A stretch of DNA of 64,000 nt. It comes from Yoonia sp035117555. Its GTDB lineage: Bacteria > Pseudomonadota > Alphaproteobacteria > Rhodobacterales > Rhodobacteraceae. Every line of letters begins with the position of its first letter. Positions within the stretch are counted from its first letter, which is position 1. A model generated the notes under the pieces. The model worked only from the letters and a program-made list of their open reading frames with translations. It did no database searches and was not told where the DNA came from. Positions 40,899-49,457 of this stretch are shown in pieces. The DNA is taken from contig NZ_JAYKPK010000001.1 of NCBI RefSeq assembly GCF_035117555.1, forward strand, positions 310,001-374,000, read 5' to 3'. A program made the translations under genes and the position numbers.

Positions 40899-41888
40899 GT
40901 GACGCAAACCGCCGCGATTTTCGGGCCAGCGGGGCTGGCCTTGACCGCATGGGAGGCCGGGTTCTTCCGCGAGGCTGATCCGTTCGGCTTCATCCTTTTC
41001 GCCCGCAATATCGACAATCCTGATCAGTTGCGCCGCCTGACAGGGGACCTGCGCGCCGCTCTGGGCCGCGATGCGCCGGTGCTGATCGATCAGGAAGGTG
41101 GCCGTGTGCAGCGGATGCGCAGCCCGCATTGGCGCGAATATCTGCCTGCGCTGGATCAGATGGGCCGCGCGCATGACCCGCTGCGCGCGCAATATCTGCG
41201 CTATGTCCTGATCGCAGATGAATTGCGGTCTGTGGGGATCGACGTGAATTGCGCGCCTCTGGCCGATATTGCGGAGGAGGCGACGCATCCATTCCTACAA
41301 AACCGGTTATATGGTTATGATGTCGCCACGGTCGTTGCCGCCGCCCGCGCCTGTGCCGATGGCCTGCTGGCGGGTGGGGTGTTGCCGGTGCTGAAACATA
41401 TCCCCGGCCATGGCCGCGCGCGGGCGGATAGCCATCTGTCCTTGCCGCGTGTCACGTCCTCTGTCGATGATTTGACGGCGCATGATTTCGCCCCCTTCGC
41501 GGCGCTGAATGATCTGCCGATGGGGATGACCGCGCATATCGTCTTCGAGGCTTTGGATGCGGATCACCCCGCCACGACCTCAGCCATCATGATGCAGGTC
41601 ATCCGCGACCAGATCGGCTTTGACGGGCTGTTGATGTCGGATGATCTGTCGATGCAGGCGCTGGCGGGCACAATGGGTGAGCGCAGCCATGCCGCCATCG
41701 CCGCTGGCTGTGATCTGGTGCTGCATTGCAACGGCGATCCGGGTGAAATGGCCCAAGTGGCGCAGACTGCCGGCCCGATGTCCGATGCCGCCACGCGCCG
41801 CGCCAATCGCGCGCTGGCCCTGCGCAAACCGCCTGCGCCGATTGACATTGCAGCGATAGAGGCCAAATTTAACGCGCTTACAGCGTAA
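40899..41888 (+). CDS. nagZ: Beta-N-acetylhexosaminidase (glycoside hydrolase family 3)
   Basis: This 329-residue cytosolic enzyme removes N-acetylglucosamine from anhydro-muropeptides in peptidoglycan recycling. It shows GFILFARNIDNP, LIDQEGGRVQRMR, the KHIPGHGRARADSHLSLP motif that carries the mobile-loop His/Asp pair, and the nucleophile region MSDDLSMQAL (Asp in SDD). The start is GTG, placed with no gap after the stop codon of the SPOR gene, so translation is probably coupled. It is typical in length and complete. Confidence 0.95.
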   Translation: MTQTAAIFGPAGLALTAWEAGFFREADPFGFILFARNIDNPDQLRRLTGDLRAALGRDAPVLIDQEGGRVQRMRSPHWREYLPALDQMGRAHDPLRAQYLRYVLIADELRSVGIDVNCAPLADIAEEATHPFLQNRLYGYDVATVVAAARACADGLLAGGVLPVLKHIPGHGRARADSHLSLPRVTSSVDDLTAHDFAPFAALNDLPMGMTAHIVFEALDADHPATTSAIMMQVIRDQIGFDGLLMSDDLSMQALAGTMGERSHAAIAAGCDLVLHCNGDPGEMAQVAQTAGPMSDAATRRANRALALRKPPAPIDIAAIEAKFNALTA

Positions 41889-41898
41889 GGCCCTGCCG

Positions 41899-42687
41899 AT
41901 GGATGATTTCGAGGATGACAGCACCCGTATCAGCGCCCGCGTCGCCGCCGAGGCGCTGATTGTCGATGTCGGTGCCTATGAAGGGCCGCTCGATCTGTTG
42001 CTGACCCTGTCACGCACGCAAAAGGTCGATCTGCGGCAAATCTCCATTCTGGCGCTGGCGCAGCAATATCTGGCCTTTGTCGAACAGGCCAAGGCGCTGC
42101 GGCTGGAACTCGCCGCAGATTATCTGGTGATGGCGGCCTGGCTCGCCTTTCTGAAATCCCGCCTGCTGCTGCCGCCTGATCCACGGGAAGAGGGGCCATC
42201 GGGCGAGGAACTCGCCGCGCATCTGGCGTTCCAGCTGGAACGGCTGGCGGCAATGCGCGAGGCGGCGGCGAAACTGATGGCGCGCGATCAATTGGGCCGC
42301 GATTTCTTTGCCCGTGGCATCACCGAGGATGTGCAGCGCGTCCGGCGCATCAGCTATACCGCCACGCTGCTGGATCTGATGCAGGGCTATGCCCGGATCC
42401 GGACCCGCGATGATTTCCGGCCATTCGTGCTCGACCGCGAACATGTGATGACGATGGAACAGGCGCTGGAACGGATGCGGCATCTGATCGGCTTTGCCGG
42501 GGATTGGACCGATATTGTGAGCTATCTGCCCGATGGCTGGGACGCCGACCCGCAACGCAGGCGGTCCACCACGGCGGCGACCTTTGCCGCGTCGCTGGAA
42601 CTGGCCAAGGAAGGCAAGATCGAAATCCGGCAGGCGGATGTTTTCTCGCCTATCCAAATCCGCAAGAAAGACCCGCGCCATGGCTAA
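41899..42687 (+). CDS. scpA: Segregation and condensation protein A
   Basis: This 262-residue kleisin subunit of the SMC-ScpAB complex links the SMC heads. The N-terminal YEGPLDLLLTLSRTQKVDLR is the family signature, followed by ISILALAQQYLAFVEQA and ADYLVMAAWLAFLKSRLLLP. The C-terminal winged-helix region is present. It starts 10 bp after nagZ and overlaps scpB by 8 bp. The smc gene itself is not in the window. Confidence 0.95.
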   Translation: MDDFEDDSTRISARVAAEALIVDVGAYEGPLDLLLTLSRTQKVDLRQISILALAQQYLAFVEQAKALRLELAADYLVMAAWLAFLKSRLLLPPDPREEGPSGEELAAHLAFQLERLAAMREAAAKLMARDQLGRDFFARGITEDVQRVRRISYTATLLDLMQGYARIRTRDDFRPFVLDREHVMTMEQALERMRHLIGFAGDWTDIVSYLPDGWDADPQRRRSTTAATFAASLELAKEGKIEIRQADVFSPIQIRKKDPRHG

Positions 42688-43321
42688 ACCGCAAAACGAC
42701 AGCCTGTTCGAGGCGCCCCCGATGGCCGAACAGGAACGGATGGTCGAGGCGATCCTGTTCGCCAGCGCCGATCCGGTCACCGTGCAGCAACTGGCAGGCC
42801 GGATGCCGCATGGCTGCGACCCGGCAGAGGCGCTGGCTTATCTGCGCAAACGTTACGACGGGCGCGGGGTGAATGTGGTCAAGATCGGCGATGCCTGGGC
42901 GATCCGCACCGCACCCGATCTGGGTTTTCTGATGCAAAAGGAAATCGTGGAGGTGCGCAAACTGTCACGCGCCGCGATCGAGACGCTGGCCATCGTCGCC
43001 TATCACCAGCCCGTCACCCGCGCCGAGATCGAAGAGATCCGGGGCGTCAGCGTCAGCCGTGGCACGATTGATCAGTTGATCGAGATGGAATGGATCCGGT
43101 TTGGCCGGCGCAAGATGACGCCGGGCCGGCCGGTGACTTTTGTCGTCACGCAAGGTTTTCTTGATCATTTCGGTCTCGAAAACACCCGCGATCTGCCAGG
43201 GCTGAAGGAATTGCGCGCCGCCGGGCTGCTGGAAAACCGGCCGCCGCCGGGGGCCAATGCCTTGGGCGATCACGAAGAGGATAGCGGTGATGGGGATCAG
43301 TCAGAGCTGTTTGAAGAATAG
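42680..43321 (+). CDS. scpB: Segregation and condensation protein B
   Basis: This 213-residue partner of ScpA has tandem winged-helix domains. The family motifs LSRAAIETLAIVAYHQPVTR and EIEEIRGVSVSRGTIDQL are clear, with RPVTFVVTQGFLDHFGL closing the second domain. The C-terminal tail is acidic (EEDSGDGDQSELFEE). The start at 42680 overlaps scpA by 8 bp. It is followed after 48 bp by a small basic protein gene. In many relatives tatABC genes come next; they are absent here. Confidence 0.95.
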   Translation: MAKPQNDSLFEAPPMAEQERMVEAILFASADPVTVQQLAGRMPHGCDPAEALAYLRKRYDGRGVNVVKIGDAWAIRTAPDLGFLMQKEIVEVRKLSRAAIETLAIVAYHQPVTRAEIEEIRGVSVSRGTIDQLIEMEWIRFGRRKMTPGRPVTFVVTQGFLDHFGLENTRDLPGLKELRAAGLLENRPPPGANALGDHEEDSGDGDQSELFEE

Positions 43322-43369
43322 CGCCAGCCGTGCTAAGTTTGCCCCAGACGAGTGCAAAGGAATGGTGCG

Positions 43370-43537
43370 ATGAATATGAATAGATTGATCTCGATGATCG
43401 TGCGGCAGGTGCTGAATGTCGCCATGCGCAAAGGCATGCAGATGGCGTCAAAAACTGGTCAGAAACCGCGGACTGCGGCCCCCACAGATACCAACATCAA
43501 ACAAGCGGCCAAGGTCACGCGGCGGGTGATCCGCTAG
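43370..43537 (+). CDS. Small basic protein downstream of scpB
   Basis: This 55-residue basic protein begins MNMNRLISMIVRQVLNVAMR and ends KQAAKVTRRVIR. AAAGGA lies eight bases before the ATG. The N-terminal half could form an amphipathic helix; the C-terminal half is polar and basic. I believe short proteins of this kind follow scpB in related genomes, but no function is known. Its last 23 bp overlap the end of the convergent dCTP deaminase gene. Confidence 0.72.
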   Translation: MNMNRLISMIVRQVLNVAMRKGMQMASKTGQKPRTAAPTDTNIKQAAKVTRRVIR

Positions 43538-44609
43538 TCTTGAAATGTTTGGACAGTTTTAACCCCTGTCCTTGATAATTGGATTTTATCGCCTGCCCGT
43601 ATAATGCCTCGGGCAGGGCGGCCATATGTTCATAGACCAGCCGCCCCACGACCTGCCCGTGTTCCAGAACGAAGGGCGCTTCGTGGCAGCGCACCTCCAG
43701 CACCCCGCGCGATCCGGCTCCACCGGCGGCGGCATAGCCGAAACCGGGGTCAAAGAACCCAGCATAATGCACCCGGAATTCACCGACCATCGCGAGATAG
43801 GGGGCCATTTCGGCGGCCTGCATCGGCGGGATCACAATCGATTCGCGGCTGACGAGGATGTAGAAGGCGCCGGGATCAAGGATGATCCAGCCGGTATCGG
43901 TATGGACGGGTTCCCAGAATTCAGCGGGGTCGTAATAGTTCAGTTTCGCCAGATCGATAACCCCGGTATGCGGCTTGGCGCGATAGCCGACAAGATTGCC
44001 CTCTGCAGGCCGCAGATCGACGGAAAAGCCCAGACCGTCAGAAATCACCGGATCACCCGACACGATGGGCGTCACCGCATGGAGCGCGCGCAGGGCCTCA
44101 TCCGACATCATGGTCTTGCCGTGGCGGAAAATGATCTGGTTCAGCATCTGGCCGGGCTGGGCCACAACCGAAAACGACCGGGGGCAAATCTCAACAAACA
44201 ACGGGCCGTGATATCCCGCAGGCACCCGGTCAAATTCGACGCCATGATCGGTGATGATCCGGGTCAGCAGGTCCAGCCGCCCGATGGATGATTTCGCCGA
44301 TGCTGCCCCGGTCATGCCAGCGGGCAGGGCGAGGCTTTCCATCAAAGGCACGACATAGACGCAGCCTTTTTCCAGCACGGCCCCGCCGGTCAGGTCAATC
44401 GCATGCATCTGGAAATCAGCAAGGCGTTCGGTGACTGTCCGCGCCCGCCCCGCCAGAAACGAGGCGCGCACGCGGTAGGCGGTGGTCCCCAGTCGCAAAT
44501 CCAGCGACGCAGGCTGAATTTGCCCCGCATCAATCGGCGCAGCGGCGCTGATCGCACCCGCAGCAATCAAATCGCGGATCTGGTGATCTGCCAAAACGCC
44601 GTTTTGCAT
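43515..44609 (-). CDS. dcd: 2'-deoxycytidine 5'-triphosphate deaminase, double-domain form
   Basis: This 364-residue protein looks like two fused dUTPase/Dcd-type domains, in contrast to the usual single domain of about 190 residues. The first half carries IQPASLDLRLG and ASAKSSIGRLDLLTRIITD with the Ser/Arg/Asp pattern of the trimer active site, then VEICPRSFSVVAQPGQMLNQ. The second half repeats a similar layout (VDLRPAEGNLVGYRAK, FWEPVHTDTGWIILDPGAFY, VGEFRVHYAGFFDPGFGY). It is known in alphaproteobacteria under this name. It deaminates dCTP for dTTP supply. Its 3' end overlaps the small scpB-linked gene. Confidence 0.88.
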   Translation of the reverse strand: MQNGVLADHQIRDLIAAGAISAAAPIDAGQIQPASLDLRLGTTAYRVRASFLAGRARTVTERLADFQMHAIDLTGGAVLEKGCVYVVPLMESLALPAGMTGAASAKSSIGRLDLLTRIITDHGVEFDRVPAGYHGPLFVEICPRSFSVVAQPGQMLNQIIFRHGKTMMSDEALRALHAVTPIVSGDPVISDGLGFSVDLRPAEGNLVGYRAKPHTGVIDLAKLNYYDPAEFWEPVHTDTGWIILDPGAFYILVSRESIVIPPMQAAEMAPYLAMVGEFRVHYAGFFDPGFGYAAAGGAGSRGVLEVRCHEAPFVLEHGQVVGRLVYEHMAALPEALYGQAIKSNYQGQGLKLSKHFKTSGSPAA

Positions 44610-44632
44610 GGTGATTGTCCCTTTTGGATACC

Positions 44633-44665
44633 AAAACGCCCGCTGCGCGAAAACGCAAGCGGGCG
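44633..44665 (-). terminator. Terminator of tRNA-Pro
   Basis: On the minus strand CGCCCGCT and AGCGGGCG form an 8-bp stem (44637-44644 with 44658-44665), followed by TTTT. It starts six bases after the tRNA 3' end and is a strong intrinsic terminator. It separates the tRNA from the dcd promoter region. Confidence 0.8.
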
Positions 44666-44670
44666 ATTGT

Positions 44671-44747
44671 TGGTCGGGCTAGCAGGACTCGAACCTGCGA
44701 CCTTCCGTCCCCCAGACGGACGCGCTACCAGGCTGCGCTATAGCCCG
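44671..44747 (-). tRNA. tRNA-Pro (anticodon GGG)
   Basis: The minus strand folds as a complete cloverleaf. The acceptor stem CGGGCTA pairs with TAGCCCG and the CCA end is encoded. The D arm is GCGC/GCGC; the anticodon stem TCCGT/ACGGA holds loop CTGGGGG with anticodon GGG; the T arm is GCAGG-TTCGAGT-CCTGC. GGG reads proline CCC and CCU codons. It is followed by an intrinsic terminator. Confidence 0.97.
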
Positions 44748-44812
44748 ACTGAGGGCGTTCATACTGGAATTACAGGCAGGAACAAGCCCGAAAAGCATCA
44801 TCGTCAGAGCCA

Positions 44813-44851
44813 TTGAAATCGCACAAAAGCGCGAATTCAACTACATATCCC
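44813..44851. repeat. Hairpin repeat element, copy 2, next to a dispersed repeat
   Basis: It matches 12601-12638 over the full element (TTGAAATCGC start, CAACTACATATCCC end) with one inserted A and one substitution. It runs directly into a dispersed repeat core (CCCCGCCGGAGGC, to 44861). The region between tRNA-Pro and the merR gene has no other feature. Confidence 0.75.
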
Positions 44852-44890
44852 CGCCGGAGGCATCAAAGTTCTTCGGAGCAAAGGCCAAGC

Positions 44891-45394
44891 CTAGCTTTGC
44901 GGCAGACGGTCGCTCAGCGATTCCAACCGTGCCACCAGCGGCATCAGCGATTTCAGATGATGCCGCAAAGAATCTGCTTTGACGGGCGCGCGCCCGATCA
45001 GGCGGCCCGGCACATCGGGCAGATCAACAGGCATGTCGCGTTGCGCGGGTGCTGCAGCTTTCGGCGGTGCCGGTTTGGGGCGGACAGGCGGTGCGACAAC
45101 GGCTGGTGTATCATCCAGCGACACTGACGGGCCGAGGGTCGCCACATATCTGGCGCCTTTTTCGCGCAGCAATTTCTGGGTGCCTTTGATGGTCAGGCCA
45201 TCCTCATGCAGCAATTGCTTGATGCCGCCCAACAAATCCATGTCGCTGGGGCGGTAATACCGCCGCCCACCGGCACCTTTGACCGGGCGGATCTGGCTGA
45301 ATTTGGTTTCCCAAAAGCGCAGCACATGGGTGGGCGTGTCAAGCCATTCAGCGACTTCGCTGATCGTCCGAAAGGCGTCTTTGGCTTTTGCCAT
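44891..45394 (-). CDS. MerR-family transcriptional regulator
   Basis: This is a 167-residue regulator. The N-terminal winged helix-turn-helix is clear: FRTISEVAEWLDTPTHVLRF followed by WETKFSQIRPVKGAGGRRYY, the DNA-contacting wing. A short helical region (about 55-85) follows, then a Pro/Ala-rich linker and a C-terminal helix (about 140-165). No metal-binding cysteines are present. It lies three bases downstream of ihfA and is conserved in that position in alphaproteobacteria. The targets are unknown. Confidence 0.9.
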   Translation of the reverse strand: MAKAKDAFRTISEVAEWLDTPTHVLRFWETKFSQIRPVKGAGGRRYYRPSDMDLLGGIKQLLHEDGLTIKGTQKLLREKGARYVATLGPSVSLDDTPAVVAPPVRPKPAPPKAAAPAQRDMPVDLPDVPGRLIGRAPVKADSLRHHLKSLMPLVARLESLSDRLPQS

Positions 45395-45397
45395 GGG

Positions 45398-45700
45398 TCA
45401 GGACTTGTTCCCGGCGGCGACACGATCTTTCATCAGATGTGAGGGCCGGAAGGTCAGAACGCGGCGCGGATGGATCGGGACTTCTTCGCCGGTCTTGGGG
45501 TTGCGTCCGACGCGGGCCGCCTTGTCGCGCACCGAAAAGGTGCCAAACGAGGAAATCTTGACCGTATCCCCGGCGACCAGCGAATCGGAAATATGCGTCA
45601 GCACAGATTCAACCAGATCGGCGCTGTCGTTGCGCGACAGGCCCACTTCATTATGGACCGCATCCGCCAGGTCCATGCGTGTCAACGTCTTGTCCGTCAT
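45398..45700 (-). CDS. ihfA: Integration host factor alpha subunit
   Basis: This 100-residue nucleoid protein bends DNA as a heterodimer with IhfB. It shows TLTRMDLADAVHNEVGLSR, the dimer core VKISSFGTFSVRDKAAR, and the intercalating arm VGRNPKTGEEVPI with the proline that kinks DNA. The C-terminus ends HLMKDRVAAGNKS. It lies in the order fabH-ihfA-merR. It is the correct family length, and the arm and NPKTG motif separate it from HU. Confidence 0.95.
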   Translation of the reverse strand: MTDKTLTRMDLADAVHNEVGLSRNDSADLVESVLTHISDSLVAGDTVKISSFGTFSVRDKAARVGRNPKTGEEVPIHPRRVLTFRPSHLMKDRVAAGNKS

Positions 45701-45798
45701 ACCTCATCCCCGCGCCATTTGGTGGCTACATTGGCGTGCGGCAATTTCAGAGTCAATAACAAGGACTTGGCAAAGCAAGTTCTGGGCGCTTTTCATCG

Positions 45799-46770
45799 CT
45801 ACCAGCGCAGCACGACCGAGCCCCAGGCAAGGCCGCCGCCGATGGCTTCGGTCACGACCAGATCGCCTTTTTTGATCTGGCCGCGTTGCACGCCGACGGA
45901 CAGGGCCAGCGGGATCGACGCGGCAGAGGTATTGCCATGATCCTGCACTGTCACGACGACCCGGTCCATTTCAACGCCCAGCTTCTTCGCAGTGGCCTGA
46001 ATGATGCGGATATTGGCCTGATGCGGCACGACCCAATCTACGTCATCGGCGGTCAGCCCGACCTTGTGCAGGGCTTTATCGGCGGTCGCGGCGAGTTTTT
46101 CGACAGCATGGCGGAACACTTCTTTGCCTTCCATCCGCAGCATGCCGGTGTTTTGCGTGGCCACACCGCCATCGACATAAAGCAGGTCCTTGTAGCGCCC
46201 GTCGGAATTGAGATCGGTGGACAGAATGCCACGGTCGGCAGTGGTGCCGTCACCATCCTCGGCTGACAGGATCAGCGCGCCAGCGCCATCGCCGAACAGG
46301 ACACAGGTGGAGCGGTCGGTCCAATCCATGATCTTGCTGAAGGTTTCAGCGCCGATGACCATCACCGTATCGGCCTGACCCGAGGTGATCAGCGCATTGG
46401 CGGTTGATAAAGCATAGACGAAACCGGCACAAACCGCTTGCACATCAAAGGCATAGCCGGTTGTATTGCCAATCGCATGTTGCACCATGGTCGCGGCAGA
46501 GGGGAAGGTCATATCAGCGGTCGAGGTGGCCAGCACGATCGCGTCGATCTGATCGCCCTGCATCCCGGCCATATCCAACGCGGCAAATGCTGCAAGCGTC
46601 GCCATCTGCGATGTCGTCTGCTCGGGCGCTGCAAAATGCCGCCGCTCGATGCCAGAGCGGGACTTGATCCATTCATCCGATGTCTCAAGCGTCTTTTCGA
46701 ATTCGCTGTTGGGAACGATACGTTCGGGAAGATAATGCCCGATACCTTTGACCACTGCACGCCGTGTCAT
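45799..46770 (-). CDS. fabH: 3-oxoacyl-[ACP] synthase III
   Basis: This 323-residue condensing enzyme starts fatty acid synthesis from acetyl-CoA and malonyl-ACP. The nucleophile is Cys114 in FDVQAVCAGF. The catalytic His lies in VPHQANIRI and the Asn in DHGNTSAAS, the standard Cys-His-Asn triad. The N-terminus SDEWIKSRSGIERRH is typical. It follows plsX by two bases and is the fourth gene of the yceD-rpmF-plsX-fabH lipid and ribosome cluster. Confidence 0.96.
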   Translation of the reverse strand: MTRRAVVKGIGHYLPERIVPNSEFEKTLETSDEWIKSRSGIERRHFAAPEQTTSQMATLAAFAALDMAGMQGDQIDAIVLATSTADMTFPSAATMVQHAIGNTTGYAFDVQAVCAGFVYALSTANALITSGQADTVMVIGAETFSKIMDWTDRSTCVLFGDGAGALILSAEDGDGTTADRGILSTDLNSDGRYKDLLYVDGGVATQNTGMLRMEGKEVFRHAVEKLAATADKALHKVGLTADDVDWVVPHQANIRIIQATAKKLGVEMDRVVVTVQDHGNTSAASIPLALSVGVQRGQIKKGDLVVTEAIGGGLAWGSVVLRW

Positions 46771-46772
46771 AT

Positions 46773-47885
46773 TTATTTGCCTGTGTTGTTATCGGCAGGA
46801 TCTACCACACCGTCTTGCGCCTGATCTTGGGCAAGTGCCACGGCGGATGCAACCCGTGCGGCGAGTTTGTCCGAAAACCCGCTTTGCCCCAGACGATACG
46901 CCAGATGCAGCGCCGCCGCGACGCCGGTGGCATCGGCAGAGCCATGGCTTTTGATCACGGTCTGGTTGAGGCCAAGGAAAACCCCGCCATTGACGCGGCG
47001 CGGATCGATCCGTTTGCGCAACCGCCCCAGCGATCCACGCGCCAGCAGCGCGCCCAGCATTGACAAAGGATTGCCCATCAAGGCCCCGCGCATCAATTCG
47101 CTGATCAGCGTGGCCGTGCCTTCGCCGGTTTTGAGCGCGACATTGCCGGTAAAGCCGTCAGTGACGATCACATCGACCTTGTTGGAGGGCAGATCGCCAC
47201 CTTCGACAAAGCCAACATAGTCAAAATCACCTTTTTCCGCAGCTTTGGCGATCAGCTCATGCGCGACCTTGAGTTCGGCGCGGCCTTTATGTTCTTCGGT
47301 CCCGACATTGAGCAACCCGACGCGGGGGCGGGTGATATCCAGACCATTGCGCGCATAGGACGCGCCCATCAGCGCATAGGTCAGCAAATCATCGTGATCG
47401 GCGCGGATATCGGCACCGGCATCCAGCATCACGTTGAAACCGGCGGGGTTGCGCGACGGCCAGAGGCAGGCAATCGCCGGGCGATTCACCCCTTCGGCCT
47501 TGCGCAGGCGCAGCATCGACAGGGCCATCAGCCCGCCGGTATTGCCGCAGGACACGCAGACGGCCGCCTGACCATCACGGACCGCGTCAATCGCGGACCA
47601 CATCGAGGTTTGTTTGCCATGCCGCAGCACATTGCTGGGCTTGTCGGACATTTTCACGACATCGGGGGCATCATGCAGCGTGACCCGATCCGCGATCTTA
47701 TGCGACGCGATCAGCTGTTCCAGCTCGGCCTTGGGGCCATGCAGGATGGCGCGGGCCTCGGGTGCTTTGCTGAGGAACTTGGCAAGGCCCGCAACCACAG
47801 TCGCAGGCCCTTTGTCGCCACCCATGGCATCTACAGACAGCACATTCGCCGATGTCGAGACGGGTCTCGTCTGGCCTTTGGTCAT
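46773..47885 (-). CDS. plsX: Phosphate acyltransferase
   Basis: This 370-residue peripheral membrane enzyme makes acyl-phosphate from acyl-ACP for phospholipid synthesis through PlsY. It has SVDAMGGDKGPATVVAGLAK at the N-terminus, VSCGNTGGLMALSML, ATSIWP-like ACLWPSRN, and the late VDVIVTDGFTGNVALKTGEG. The C-terminal tail is somewhat extended. It lies between rpmF and fabH, as in most proteobacteria. Confidence 0.96.
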   Translation of the reverse strand: MTKGQTRPVSTSANVLSVDAMGGDKGPATVVAGLAKFLSKAPEARAILHGPKAELEQLIASHKIADRVTLHDAPDVVKMSDKPSNVLRHGKQTSMWSAIDAVRDGQAAVCVSCGNTGGLMALSMLRLRKAEGVNRPAIACLWPSRNPAGFNVMLDAGADIRADHDDLLTYALMGASYARNGLDITRPRVGLLNVGTEEHKGRAELKVAHELIAKAAEKGDFDYVGFVEGGDLPSNKVDVIVTDGFTGNVALKTGEGTATLISELMRGALMGNPLSMLGALLARGSLGRLRKRIDPRRVNGGVFLGLNQTVIKSHGSADATGVAAALHLAYRLGQSGFSDKLAARVASAVALAQDQAQDGVVDPADNNTGK

Positions 47886-47908
47886 GTCTGTAATGCCTGT
47901 TTTGCAGC

Positions 47909-48115
47909 TTATGCTGCGTCTTCGTCCAGATCGACTTCGGTCGTGGCGGCGACGACTTCACGTGTCGCGTAGTGACCGCAGGACGGGCACACATGGTGTG
48001 GGCGCTTCATCTCACCGCAGTTGTCGCATTCGTTTGGATTTGCGGCAACGAGCGAGTCGTGCGACCGCCGGTTGTTGCGGCGGGATTTGGAAACTTTATT
48101 CTGCTGGACGGCCAT
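47909..48115 (-). CDS. rpmF: Ribosomal protein L32
   Basis: This 68-residue large-subunit protein starts MAVQQNKVSKSRRNNRRSHD and has a zinc ribbon formed by CDNCG and CPSCG, so it is the Cys-containing form. The acidic C-terminus (TTEVDLDEDAA) is usual in alphaproteobacteria. It lies 23 bp upstream of plsX and is probably co-transcribed with it. The four cysteines mean that it needs zinc. Confidence 0.97.
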   Translation of the reverse strand: MAVQQNKVSKSRRNNRRSHDSLVAANPNECDNCGEMKRPHHVCPSCGHYATREVVAATTEVDLDEDAA

Positions 48116-48299
48116 AACGGAACCCTATGATAAATGGGCCGTAGCCCTGATTGGTGCATCTGTCGGGGGTCCTACGCCAATCTGGCTGCCCTGTCGAGAC
48201 GCAGTGTGAAAGAGGCGGCTTAAATACTGCGATTTGCGCGCAGTGCAACCCCTTTTGCCTGATTCCTTTGGGTCTTCCGGCGGCTGCGCCACCGTCGAT

Positions 48300-48332
48300 G
48301 CCTCCGGCGGGGATATTTTTACTCTGACGATG
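48300..48332 (+). repeat. Dispersed repeat, GATATTTTT variant
   Basis: It reads GCCTCCGGCGGGGATATTTT and continues TACTCTGACGATG, just after the yceD stop codon on the opposite strand. As at 1-57, it is preceded by CGGCTGCGCC about 20 bases upstream, so a longer ancestral unit is likely. Confidence 0.75.
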
Positions 48333-48348
48333 TCGAAAGAGGCGTGAT

Positions 48349-48906
48349 TTAATCGTCGGTCTTTTTCAGACTGTCGCGGAGCGCGCCGAGGCCTGCGAAA
48401 GGTCGGGCAGCCTCATCCGTCAGCGGCGCGACGCCTTTTTCAGTATAGACGATCTGGCCCAGTTCGGCCCCCTCCGCGCGTGGATAAAGCGGCAGGGCGA
48501 GTGCCAGCGCCTCGGTCAGCACAGCGTAAAGGTCGATTGTATCGGGCAGAGGCTCGATCGTGTCATCCTCGGGCATCTCGACTTCGGTGCCAGAGACTTC
48601 GGGCATTTCGGCCAGATAGCTGCGGGTGATGGATTCGTCGAGCCGGGTCGTCACCGGGGCCAGTGTGACAACGCAGTCCTGCACCACGGTCGCGCCCAAA
48701 GTACCTGTCAGCACCCAGTCTTTGCTGCCCTGCGGTGTCAATTTGCCGTCAAAGCGCAGTTTCTTGATCCCGGTGATTCCCAAGGCATCCGCGATGGCGC
48801 TGCGCGCGCCCGTATCCGGTGTCAGCGCAAATTCGGTGCCACGGCTGGCGACAAGATCGGCCAAACGCAAAGGTGAGTGCGGGATCGGGGGCAAGGGTGC
48901 TTCCAT
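48349..48906 (-). CDS. YceD/DUF177 family protein
   Basis: This 185-residue soluble protein matches the YceD (DUF177) family, linked in other bacteria to 23S rRNA accumulation or ribosome assembly. It has LTPQGSKDWVLTGTLGATVV with QDCVVTLAPV (the usual CxxC is reduced to one Cys), the acidic middle (EDDTIEPLPDTIDLYAVLTE), and LALALPLYPRAEGA. It lies 233 bp upstream of rpmF on the same strand, the normal association, though the gap here is longer than in E. coli. It diverges from bamE. Confidence 0.88.
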   Translation of the reverse strand: MEAPLPPIPHSPLRLADLVASRGTEFALTPDTGARSAIADALGITGIKKLRFDGKLTPQGSKDWVLTGTLGATVVQDCVVTLAPVTTRLDESITRSYLAEMPEVSGTEVEMPEDDTIEPLPDTIDLYAVLTEALALALPLYPRAEGAELGQIVYTEKGVAPLTDEAARPFAGLGALRDSLKKTDD

Positions 48907-48977
48907 TCTTGATCAGGGGCGGGCGGTGATGTAGGGGGGGATAAAAGGCATCAGATGCCAAAGCAAGGGGCGTTCCT

Positions 48978-49457
48978 ATGATCTATACGACCGGTAAATT
49001 GCGCGCCTGCGGCATTGTTCTGGCATTTGTGGCGGTTTCGGCCTGTTCACCGATCACCCGATTTCACGGCTTTACCCCTGATGCGCGTGAAATCGCCCAA
49101 GTTCAGGTCGGGCAAACGACCCGCAATGATGTCGTTACCCTGTTCGGCCCGCCGACATCTGATGGGGGTGTCGCGTCGGATACGATTTACTATGTGTCCA
49201 GCCAGTTCGTGCATACCGGCCTTCTTGCCCCGCGCGAAGTGGACCGCAGTGTTCTGGCTATCGATTTTGACAGCAGCGACCGCGTCAGCGGGATCAACCG
49301 CTATGGGTTGGAGGACGGTCAGATCGTCAATCTTGACCGCCGTGTGACCGATGACGGTATCCGCAATGTCGGCGCTTTGGCGCAATTGCTGGGGTCCTTC
49401 GGGCGGATCGATGCCGGCGCCCTGTTGGGCGACGGCAGCGATGACAGCGATTTTTAA
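48978..49457 (+). CDS. bamE: Outer membrane assembly lipoprotein BamE (SmpA/OmlA)
   Basis: This 159-residue lipoprotein of the BAM complex has the signal peptide and lipobox VSAC (Cys at residue 23). The SmpA/OmlA fold is seen as ITRFHGFTPDAREIAQVQVG, QTTRNDVVTLFGPPTSDG and IYYVSSQF, with the C-terminal strand SVLAIDFDSSDRVSGINRYG. It assists beta-barrel insertion in the outer membrane. It diverges from yceD and overlaps msrB by 4 bp at the 3' end (convergent). Confidence 0.93.
   Translation: MIYTTGKLRACGIVLAFVAVSACSPITRFHGFTPDAREIAQVQVGQTTRNDVVTLFGPPTSDGGVASDTIYYVSSQFVHTGLLAPREVDRSVLAIDFDSSDRVSGINRYGLEDGQIVNLDRRVTDDGIRNVGALAQLLGSFGRIDAGALLGDGSDDSDF

Noticed and set aside
44671..44747. Integration hotspot at tRNA-Pro
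   Set aside because: No integrase gene or duplicated tRNA 3' end is seen on either side.
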